DNA of 64,000 nucleotides from NCBI GenBank assembly GCA_019722365.1, contig JADFUC010000500.1, forward strand, positions 1-64,000. Direction: 5' to 3'. Positions 13,467 to 22,680 of the stretch are shown one piece after another. Source of the stretch: Lithospermum erythrorhizon (taxonomy: Eukaryota > Streptophyta > Magnoliopsida > Boraginales > Boraginaceae). Position numbers and translations under genes: made by a program. How positions within the stretch are numbered: the stretch's first letter is position 1; each line of letters begins with the position of its first letter. The notes beneath the pieces were generated by a model. It made no database searches, was not told the DNA's origin, and worked only from the letters and a program-made list of their open reading frames with translations.

Positions 13467-13719
13467 ATTTGCGACGAAGAAGGCGAGCGATTGCAAGTTC
13501 AATGAGAAAATTTAGTTAAACTGCTACGAAATAAGTTAAGTAATTGATTGAACAAGGTAATTCTTATTTTACAATCTAATTGTTAACTACATCATATGAA
13601 TGCGTAATTCATTCATATAGTAATTTATTTTCACAGTTGGTTGAAATAAATAAATAAAAGAGGCAAGTCATAGTTTACAGAAAGGCAACTGCAGTGTTAA
13701 CAAAAGAACCTATTCGAGT

Positions 13720-14306
13720 CTAGAAGCATGAATGGCCGATTATTCACAGTCAAATGTTGATGTTGGTGGGGTGTAGCATTTGATGACAGTAGTGATTGAT
13801 TGATAGATTTTCTTGGATGTGAAACGTAAGTCTAATCAATGCTTATGGGTTGTCGATTTGCATAGCGAGGCTGATTTGTAGTTGAAAGTCATAGAAGATA
13901 TGTATATTTGTGTCCTATGAATTTTATTTAGAACTATTGAAGTTTAGCGATTCTTAGACCTGCGTATATAACTATCTATGTTATATGAGTTGTGTGCTTT
14001 GACTATATCAGACGTCACACTAAGCAGAGGGATGCGTCGTATGTTAGGTGGCCAAGCGATAAGTATATGATAGATGTTGATATATTATAGAGTTGTCGTC
14101 AACATTATCTGAGTAGATCTCGGAGCCTCTTGAAGAATCATGGTACGATTGCTCTTGCTTGACGTGCCAGGTTTATCATATGATTTCATAGTTCGAGTAA
14201 AAGAAAGTCGTGGAGTGTTTAAGCTGGCCTTTGGCTTACATGGTTAGCACTGTGACTAGAGATCGCGAGACAAAGGTGTAAAGTAATTGTGCGAGGCAAG
14301 TGGGAG
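13720..14306 (+). mobile_element. Copia 3' untranslated internal tail
   Basis: It is homologous to the stretch before LTR copy A (about 1081-1676): both share GCGATTCTTAGAC, TATATAACTATC, ATGTTATAT, ATGATAGATGTTGATATAT and GACTAGAGATCGCG. It ends in CAAGTGGGAG (14297-14306), a good Copia polypurine tract, immediately before the LTR at 14307. Confidence 0.65.
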
Positions 14307-15238
14307 TGTTGGAAATTAATATTTGTGGTTTCGTTATAGCTTTAATTCTGCTGACCGATTGGTGTAACGATTCGTTTCTTAGATTTAGTGAATGTGATTA
14401 CGTAAATGGAACATTGACTATAGTAGTACGATTACTGAGTCGGGTTCTCGCGCGATAATACTAGGGGTTATGTCAGTTGCTAGATACCATTACAAAGCTG
14501 TTATAATAATATTAATGGTCTATTATATTATTATAAAACCTTTATTATCAAAGGTCCTTTGTCTGATGATTTTGAGTTATATTTAGTATATGAAATAAAA
14601 ACGATACTTGCTAAATCGAGTTTATTCTCGATCGGGAATTTTACATTGATAATGTAAAATATAGAATTGAGTAAATCGAGATTAGTGTAGTCGATTAATT
14701 AATTTAATAGTTAGTAACTTGTAAGTTACTTATTAATAACTTTGTTAATGTTTTAATTTTACTTGGTTTAATTAAATTAAGCAATTAAACTCGTTAAACT
14801 GACCGGTTGGGAACTTAGGTTAATTTGAGAATCTACATATATAAGAGAGGCTTATTAGGTTTTGACATGCAACACAAAAAACCAGCCTCACGACAAATAA
14901 TTTTAAACTCCTATACTTGAGATGCGTAGAAACTTTCAGAAGTGCAAAAACTTGAAAGTTTTGCTTTGGTCTTATCTAATCTCTCATTGTGTTCTAAGCA
15001 GACCCAATCTTTAGTTCTTCTCACTGATTGTGACCAACTAGAATTATCATTTGTGATGCTGAAATTGGAATTCAATGAGGCTTACATTGAAAAAAATTAT
15101 TGGTGATGTTTTCCGCTGCGTTGTAAGTTCTTATTTAAATATATATGTATTATATATTTTTGTAGTTCTGATTCTATGCAATTAAATGATCTTGATATGC
15201 TTTTGTTTATGATTATGAACAAGTCTTGCATGTGTTCA
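14307..15238 (+). repeat. Copia-type LTR, copy E (3' LTR)
   Basis: It starts TGTTGGAAAT after a polypurine tract and ends near GTGTTCA. The hairpin GTTATAATAATATTAATGG/TCTATTATATTATTATAA lies at about 14500-14536. The second half closely tracks copy C, including GTGATGTTTTCCGCTGCG and GATTATGAACAAGTCTTGC. It could pair with copy C as the two ends of one element, but I see no matching target-site duplication (bases before C end CCACG, bases after E begin TAGCC). Confidence 0.7.
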
Positions 15239-15239
15239 T

Positions 15240-16330
15240 AGCCACCTATCGTTGTAAGACAGCAGGGGAGGAGCCGGTGGCCGACTGTTGCCCGGATTGA
15301 TGGCTCGTTTCCTCGTACTAGGGGAGTGTGGGTATAGGTGCTTTATCCTTTTTATCCTGCCGGGCCAGACGATACTCACGGGATTCTCCGCTTCTCGGTT
15401 GAGGGGATTCTTTCATCCTTGTGTAGTAATAATCAGTCCCCGTCATCCATGGATTATTCGGCTATCTCCGGTGGGTATAAATTCCCCGCCTCGGGCACAG
15501 TTCCCCAGTTCGTAGAGTTGGTAGTTCAGGATATTAATTTTGAGGCGTCGATACAGTTGTCATGGAATCATCGAAGTTGAGTCCGTCGTTCCACGAAGGT
15601 TGTTATGCGTTACTCACGTTTGTTTCCGTGATAATAGTTGAAATGTGTAGGTGGTGACTTTAATAGTAAGTCTCGGGTATAGTCGTGTGATGATCTCTTT
15701 CAGGTTTCGGTGTTGGGGGCTGGATCGCGAATCCTCGGTGAGAGCTTTGATCGTCTTGTCCAGATGAGTTCATATGAAATAAGGGCCAGGTTCTTTGTGG
15801 GAAATATTTCAGGCGTCGAAGTTAATGAAGAATCGAAGAATTTAGTTTACGAAAAGAGAGTATTTGTTGTCAAGTGGTGAGCAGGCTTTGGGCTCATCGT
15901 TTGCAGCACATAGTTTACTCGGTTGATTTACATTAATTCGGCGCTGATGGGCCGCCGTTGTCGATTAATGATTTGTGAGCATTATGAATTTAAGTAATTA
16001 CGGGCAATTACCTCTTTAATGGAGCCAAATGAAGCCGTTAACTAAACTAGAAATTTAACGATTAGACTACTTATTTAGGTATTTTCCTTTTAGGCGATTC
16101 GTGGTAGGTCAGTTATTAGGTTCTTTGTTAGGTGATCCGTCTTAGTTGACCCCAATCTGCGTTGGGCGATGCTGGATCGGTAAAATTAGCTATAGGATTG
16201 TCGTTTATTTGTGTGTGTTTTGGGGGTAATAATTAGATTTTCTTTATGTATTTTGGTGGAAAATTGGAGTGCAGGGTGTCTTTAGAACCGAAGGAAAATC
16301 TGGGCAAACAGATGAATAAGTTCAGTGCAG
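15240..16330 (+). mobile_element. Probable LINE (L1-type) endonuclease fragment
   Basis: Around 15647-15664 the plus strand reads VGGDFN, the conserved (W/V)GDFN motif of LINE apurinic endonucleases. About 85 bases later (15740-15780) it reads ESFDRLVQMSSYEIR, which resembles the end of the same domain (ERLDR....S.W...FP). Earlier short open stretches (15288-15580) are uncharacterised. No RT or poly-A tail is visible and frames are broken. The call rests on two short motifs at correct spacing. Confidence 0.4.
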
Positions 16331-16763
16331 CGTAGAAACTACTATTTATAGTTTAGGGCTGGTATCGACGATAAACCCATTTAATCCTAAATTTTACTAC
16401 TATATTAATTAAACTAATGTTTCAAAATTATTGAAGAAGACTCAAACAATACATGTATTTATCTGGCAGAATAGTTTTTTGTGAAATAGCGATTTCTGGC
16501 CTTAATGAAGCTTCACCACTTCTTATGACTTCTGCGAATAGGAAGCGAAATAGTAATTTCATTTACGTATGCCTTTGTTTGAGTGTATAACAGCCAATTT
16601 GCTAAAACAAATTTCGATTCGCTAACTCCTGTTGATAATTTTACCAAGTCAATATCAAGTTCCATTAACATGACTTCACTTCCTAAAACCCCTTCAGTAA
16701 TTATCTTTTTTCTTCTTAAGTCAAATTTTAAACCCCTCTGATCCTCAATTTTTTCAACCAATC

Positions 16764-19595
16764 ATGTCTAGATTACTCAAAACTATACATAAATTTCTGA
16801 TTAAACCCCAAAAAACCTCGTATTATGTTCAAAATCCATACATTAAACAACCACTTTATTCAAGAAATGGTCTTGTCGGAACACATTTTGTCCACACATC
16901 TGCAGATGTTGCTGCTCTTAAATCTCCATTGGAATCGAACATGTTGAGGATTATTTATAAGGAAATTGATTACCAACTTCAATATGCTCCTCCCCAAAAG
17001 GTTGGTTTCAGCTTGTATAGTCCTTTGAGTTCAAAAAATATTTTTGGGTTTTGAATTTTGATGGTTGACTTTTTAATTTTAGACTCGAATATTCTTGTAT
17101 ATGTGTTATAGTCAGAAGGTGGTTTAATATCGATTCTTGAGCGCCTAAATCATAAAGAATGATAGAGTAATATAAATTAATATATTGAACTGAATATGAA
17201 TTCCTTCAATCTGAATTATAATAGTGTGTCTTAATAGATACAATAAATCTAAACCTAGATACTAAACTTAATGAATGTGGCCCAATACTTGAACGGCACT
17301 CGTGGCCTGGACTATACTCTAACAATTTTGTTGGGTAAATTTTTAATTTTGAACTCGAATGTTGTTGTATATGCTGTATTGTTAAAGGTGGTATTAATTT
17401 ACTGTTTACATGATAATTTTGATATGAATTATAAAAGTTTGTTAAGTTTGACCATTAAAAAGGAAACTTTTGACGATCTTGTTGGGATGGAGGAAGTAAT
17501 TTATATCTGTTAATTCTTGCTTATAATCTTTTATCCCTGTAACTTATCTTGCTGGGCTCTAAAGAATTAATGTTTGATGTTGTTTATATTCATTTTGGTT
17601 GTTTTTCTCTGAGTTCAATGTAAGATTGAATTAACCCATTGTCCCTTTCTTTTATTTTTCTTGTTATTTTTTGGGTGTATTTATATGTTAATGTTTGAGG
17701 GATTCTTCTACAAGCTTAATATTGGGTGATTCTGATTTGAATTGTAAGGACAAATCAACACATAGCTCAAATGAGATAGAACTTTGGGATTCAAGGATGG
17801 ATTAACCCAAACTTTACTTCGTAATTTTTGGAGAATGTTCGTGCTTAAGGACAAATGAGATGCACACACAAGTTAAGAGGGTTTTTTGTCCTAGAATCAA
17901 GATAGGAGGAGGCCTATGTGAGCTTTTAAACTTCAGTGGTGTGTATGGGAATGGTCAGAAACTTTAAGGGATTACACGTTTATAGATTAATTTTAAGATT
18001 GGTTCGACATGACCTCATCGCATCCTTTGTAGGGTCGAAAATACAAAAAAGAAAACAATATTGTTGCCAAAAATTATAAAAAACAGTCCTGACACCATCT
18101 ATACACACCCGTGCAGTACACCAGTAAGACGACATTACTTTGTGTTTGAGTTCACTTCCAGTAATTTCATGCATATCCTGATGCGTGTCATATATGAGTT
18201 CTGTATATGAAATCTCTATTAGGTTGCTTGTGAAGTCGCTATTTGACTATTCGAGAAATCATGGGTGAGATTTGACCTTGGAATCTGACTGGATATTGAG
18301 TTTATTTCTCATCTTATCTCTTCTACTCATATCATAATCGAATTCTCTCCTAGGGCAACCAACCAGGCAACAATTTATTTAGCAAGAAAATCATTATGTT
18401 TTCACTTATACACAATTTCCTAAGTTTGTTAGACACATTAGTTGCTTAGCTTGGAGTTCCATACATTCGTAGTACTTCTGATGCTTTCTGATACCTTATT
18501 GGAGTTTTTTTTTTTAGTAAATTGCTAGCTCGTACTACTTTTCCGCTATAAAAATCTATATAAGAGGAGTCACTTGAACTAAAAACAAAATAGAAACAGA
18601 AAGAATAGCATAATGTTATTTTATTTGCATTATACTTGGCATATGTGTTATTCTCATATTTAAAAATTTAGCTCTTTCTAATTTGCAGTCTAATTCATTT
18701 TGAATAGTGATGTAAATGCACTGTGCTATCCATGGCACAAACTACTATGAAGAGCACTTTGTTCTCGTACTTTGGTTGTGGAGAGAGTATATCATCGATA
18801 AGTGGTGGTTAAAGTGCTGAACAAAGAAATATCTTAATCTTCTACATATAGCTGCTGGTGGAAATTGAGGACCAATCAAGTTATTATTTGAACCTCTGCC
18901 ATTTAGTTTTTGTATATGCATGGGTTTCCAGTGTGGGGGCATTGCATCTTGGATTTCTGGCATCAGTTAATTTTGAGCACAAGTAGTTGATAATTGACCT
19001 TTTCTGTTTTATTACAGCCTGATTCAAAATACGATACATTTACAGTGGAAGATCATCCTGGAGAACAATGGGTTACATTGAAGGGAAAATCCTCAGACAA
19101 TGAAAACATAAATATTGAGGCAACAATGTTTGATGGCTTTGTAGATTCTCCACAAGTGGGCGGTGAAGGGTGGGGGGTAAATCCCCGTCTCCACCTTAGT
19201 TTGTTAATTGATGTGTGGAAAGGGGAAGGAACTGAACGTTTGGAATTTGTGTGTTCAGCCTGGCCAGATCGTCTAGAAATTCAGAAAGTTTTCATTCTTA
19301 GGTGCGATGCGTTGCCTACACAGCCATACATGGGACCAAATATCAGGTACCCAGAGTGTATTCTTCTCAAAAGATATCATGTAAACGATTATACGACTGT
19401 CATTTACCGACTCCATTATGTACGATTTCTTGCAGAAAGATGAAGAGTCAGCTCCAGACGGGGTTTTATGACTATCTTAAGATAAGAGGGGTAAGCAATG
19501 ATTTGGCTATATTCTTGCATGGGTATATGATGAACAAGGATAGAATTGAGTTGATCCAGTGGTTTAAAAAAGTCCAGACTTTTGTTGAGTCTTGA
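16764..19595 (+). CDS. Mitochondrial glycoprotein (MAM33/p32/gC1qBP family), 3 exons
   Basis: Exons are 16764-17000, 19018-19346 and 19436-19595, with GT-AG introns of 2,017 and 89 nt. They join in frame to give 241 residues, normal for plant MAM33-like proteins. The first 50 or so residues (MSRLLKTIHKFLIKP, with R/K/S and few acids) look like a mitochondrial presequence. The mature part has YDTFTVEDHPGEQWVTLKG early in exon 2, GWGVNPRLHLSLLIDVWKG and FVCSAWPDRLEI mid-domain, and FYDYLKIRGVSNDLAIFLH then NKDRIELIQWFKKV at the C-terminus. Family members form acidic doughnut-shaped trimers in the mitochondrial matrix, linked to oxidative phosphorylation and ribosome function. The start is the first Met giving the presequence. 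Intron 1 is swollen by repeats. The 3' end faces the fibrillin gene. Family assignment is firm; the specific role is unknown. Confidence 0.9.
17057..17400. repeat. Direct repeat in intron 1 of the MAM33 gene
   Basis: About 70 bases at 17060-17130 (GACTTTTTAATTTTAGACTC, GAATATTCTTGTATATG) recur at about 17331-17400 (AATTTTTAATTTTGAACTC, GAATGTTGTTGTATATG). The wording is that of mariner-type MITE interiors, so this is probably two decayed MITE halves. Confidence 0.45.
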
Positions 19596-20747
19596 TCGAC
19601 TTTTTAAAAGCTGTTTCTGGTTATTAGATTGACATGTTATGCTCTTTTTTTCTACAATCAATTGTCACAAAGGAATGTGTGACACCTGCAGTGGTGTAGA
19701 AGTAGCCCCAGATGAAGTTAATGGTTCCCATATGAGCTTATTGATCGTTGATCGCTAACTGCATATTTTCATGGTTAACGAATCTTGGTATAATAAGTAG
19801 GGTATGGGTATGCGTATGTGTTTCCAGTGGTCACTCCATTTGTGCCGATGGATGGTCTGCTGGCCCGGTGAAGTTGAATTCAGGACCAGCATAGTAGTTT
19901 ATCCAATTGCTGGAAATTTGTTCTACTTATATGAAGAGCATAGAACATTTGAGACTTTGAGTAGAGGAGAGATTTTAGATATTCATTTGGTTATCTGTAA
20001 AATGTTCACACTCGGCCTAGAGAACAAACCTTTGAATGAGCAAATCTTTAATATTTAACAAGTATCTAGTGAAATCTAGGCTAAATTTCGCTTTTGTCAC
20101 CTCTGACCAATGAAATCGTTTGATAATGGCGCAGGCTGATGGCCTTTTAAATAAACCCAGCTTAAATTGTGTTTTGGCGGCTTGAAATTTTGAAAATCGT
20201 GGCGTTTATAAATTTTGAAATCAAAATTAATTTTTAAAGAGGCGATTTAAACAAATAACGTCTAAATAAGCTGTGTCTCTTTTTTTAACTAATTCAACTA
20301 CATTTTAATTCTAATTCAATTACATTTTAATTCTAATTAAACTTTTTGGAGCAATTTTGTTCAAAAAGTGACTTGAGAGTAATATATATATTGTGCAAGT
20401 ATTGGAAAACTGTGATATTACATACATTTTAGGATTTTGAAAGAAGGGTAACTTGAAAACGGAATAAGATGATAATTAAATAACTGAACTTGAAAATATC
20501 TGCATATAAGATAGCACAATTGCCCCTAGCTTTTCCCAAGCATTCTATCTATAGTTTTCTAGTATTTCACTCTAATGAGCAATGTTGCTATTGAACCCTC
20601 AAACTTGTTCTATCAAGTAGCCACATGCATCTTATTGAGTCGGGTAATTATCCGATTATTTTATATACGGAGTATCAAATATCGAAATACACTACCTGGG
20701 TCTGCATTTTTAGAGCAACATGATGCTTACAAACTGTGGAAACAATG
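19596..20747. other. Convergent intergenic region (MAM33 / FBN8)
   Basis: This lies between two converging genes and should hold both 3' UTRs. A short plus-strand open stretch (19804-20058) has no recognisable family and is probably chance. No RNA gene or intact element is seen. AT-rich stretches at 20280-20350 repeat TAATTCAACTACATTTTAATTC twice. Confidence 0.5.
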
Positions 20748-21620
20748 CTATAATGCAAGTGGCTGAGCTCTAGAGAAGACAAAAACACCACCACCTCCAA
20801 CAGCTCTTCCGAGAAGCATATTATTATCCAGATACGACAAATAATACAATCCTCCGACACCAGACGATGTTGTCACCCCCCTTCCGACACCACCAGAGGA
20901 TGATGCCCCCCCTCTTCTGACAGGAACTTGGTACTTAAACGATCGAATAAATTGTAGAATCTGCAAACTGATGAACGATCTTGGCAAAATAGCTGGAGCA
21001 ATTAGTGCTTGCAATTGTTCACTTATTACCAAATCTTGCACCCCAATTTCTTGAAACTCAAGATATATATTCCTCTTTGACACCATTGAGAATTTGGCTG
21101 ATACTACTAATGTTGCCCCTTCTTGATCTTCTAGTAAATTTGGTATGCTAAATTTGATCACATTCTTGACTAAGTTGGAGGACGATGATGTAGAGCATTC
21201 GAATTTTTGGTAGATTTGGCCTATTTGGAATAATGACTGGAGCCTTGACGAGGATTCAAATAGGACGAGGACGTCGGGGGCAGACGTGTATTGAAGGCGC
21301 CATGTCCCGTTTAATTTGTCCAAGTCGATTGGTGTGGTGATGGTGGTGGCATTGAATGTTTCGACCGCGACAAGAGCATCTTCGATGGAAGAGCGTTGGT
21401 CAGGGGTGGTGAGGAGGCCTCTTTGGGTGTCTTGAATGGATGTTAGAAGTTGGTATTTCTTGTCCTCTAGCTCAAGTTGAAGATTTTGTTGCTTTGGTGA
21501 TTGAAGTATGGCTGAGAAAGTTGGTGGTCTGTTTCTTGGTTGGGTTAGGACATGTAATTTTGGTGGAGATGGTGAGAGGAGAGGTGGTTTGCTGTGGAGT
21601 AAATGGAAAGAGGACATCAT
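20748..21620 (-). CDS. FBN8: Plastid-lipid-associated protein 10 / fibrillin 8, chloroplastic
   Basis: A single uninterrupted exon encodes 290 residues. The first 40 or so residues are rich in S, P, H and R with few acids, as in a chloroplast transit peptide. The PAP/fibrillin domain follows: an N-terminal helix (ELEDKKYQLLTSIQDTQRGL), then LNGTWRLQYTSAPDVLVLFE, the lipocalin-like start of the family, then FQIGQIYQKFEC, EGATLVVSAKFSMVS, LQALIAPAILPRSF and SLQILQFIRSFKYQVPV. It ends with GGLYYLSYLDNNMLLGR followed by AVGGGGVFVFSRAQPL, which in my memory is characteristic of the PAP10/FBN8 subgroup (Arabidopsis At2g46910). Fibrillins bind lipids in plastoglobules, thylakoids or stroma; the exact substrate of FBN8 is not established. 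A low-complexity SSGGVGRGVTTSSGVGG insert precedes the C-terminal motif. Start is the first of two adjacent Met codons. Confidence 0.92.
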   Translation of the reverse strand: MMSSFHLLHSKPPLLSPSPPKLHVLTQPRNRPPTFSAILQSPKQQNLQLELEDKKYQLLTSIQDTQRGLLTTPDQRSSIEDALVAVETFNATTITTPIDLDKLNGTWRLQYTSAPDVLVLFESSSRLQSLFQIGQIYQKFECSTSSSSNLVKNVIKFSIPNLLEDQEGATLVVSAKFSMVSKRNIYLEFQEIGVQDLVISEQLQALIAPAILPRSFISLQILQFIRSFKYQVPVRRGGASSSGGVGRGVTTSSGVGGLYYLSYLDNNMLLGRAVGGGGVFVFSRAQPLAL

Positions 21621-21838
21621 TTTGGGACAGTGGTGACCACCATCACCTATTATTAAAGCTTGGTTATTATTTTGGCCAAGTATACAAATGGTTACCAGCT
21701 AAAGTCTTCCAATCACAATGTGACAATGAGAAGCCTCTATCTCAGCCTTTAATTAGTGGTCCTGGAACAATATGTGTCATCATTGGGCAGTATGTATAAA
21801 CCTTTACTATAGTGGTAACCTATCACTACATATCTGAT

Positions 21839-21953
21839 ATCACTATATCAAATAATGAACCCCTCCCTTACTATTATATGGTTGTGTCATTTTCAGATCC
21901 ATACTACCATATAATAATAAGGGAGGAGGATCTCATTATTTGATGTAGTGATT
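21839..21953. repeat. Hairpin (inverted repeat) upstream of FBN8
   Basis: The left arm (about 21839-21881) and right arm (about 21906-21953) are near-complementary over about 43 bases: TCACTATATCAAATAATGA with TCATTATTTGATGTAGTGA, and CCTCCCTTACTATTATATGG with CCATATAATAATAAGGGAGG. The loop is about 25 bases. It lies 220-330 bases upstream of the FBN8 start codon. It may be a small MITE or a transcribed hairpin. Confidence 0.75.
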
Positions 21954-21959
21954 AAGTAA

Positions 21960-22680
21960 CATTATAATAAACTTATAGAAAATAACTACAGTTCATTTAT
22001 ATTTATTAATTTTTATATATACGTAATTTTAATATAAAAATGATCTGGCGTTATTAAAAATACATCGATAAGATGATATAATTTAAAGCGTTGAAAAAAA
22101 TATATAAAATTATTATCTTGTGAGTGTGTATCTGCGAAATACGTTGAGCAAATTGGTATGGGTAGTTGCAAAGTTACATATAAACTTATATAATTGACGT
22201 TATTCATTTTTGTGGAAATAATATGTTTATCAAATCTAATAAAAGAAGAAGAAATAAATTATAAAATCATATAATTTTTTATTTTTTGATCATTAATGAA
22301 ACAAAAAAAATTTAATAAGCAATGCTTTTAAACATAATTGCAAATTAAAAATTCAAAACCTTGTCGATATGATATTTTATTTTTAAAATTATGAGCATTG
22401 GTCTCCTTTGAGCTATTGTCTCGAATTGAATATAAATTACTTATGATCAACAAGTAATAGTAATTCAATCTCATTAAAACTGCCATATTGTGTTTTCAAT
22501 GTGGGAATACAGTACACTGTACATTCATGAAAGCATATACACAATAACGAAAGCAATTTTACAACAGCTAAAACTTGTCTTTCATCATAAATTAACACAC
22601 ATTTTGACAATGAAAATAACATCCAGTTCCAGCCATCTCTAGAGGATAATGGATGTCAAGAATAGCAGTCACCCTCATCT
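21960..22680. other. AT-rich intergenic region
   Basis: No coding, RNA or element signal was found. It includes the expected 3' UTR of the saposin gene (22440-22680), with AATAAA-like words on the minus strand not clearly placed. Confidence 0.4.

Noticed and set aside
5221..15238. One complete Copia element from LTR C to LTR E
   Set aside because: The LTRs pair well and the primer site and polypurine tract are present, but no target duplication or coding domain was found and an inverted LTR lies between; left as unproven.
16513..16761. 82-residue minus-strand open frame just upstream of the MAM33 gene
   Set aside because: It ends at the MAM33 start region, has no family similarity and looks like chance in the leader/promoter.
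21440..21799. 119-residue plus-strand frame opposite the FBN8 start
   Set aside because: Mirror of the FBN8 transit-peptide coding region; no family.
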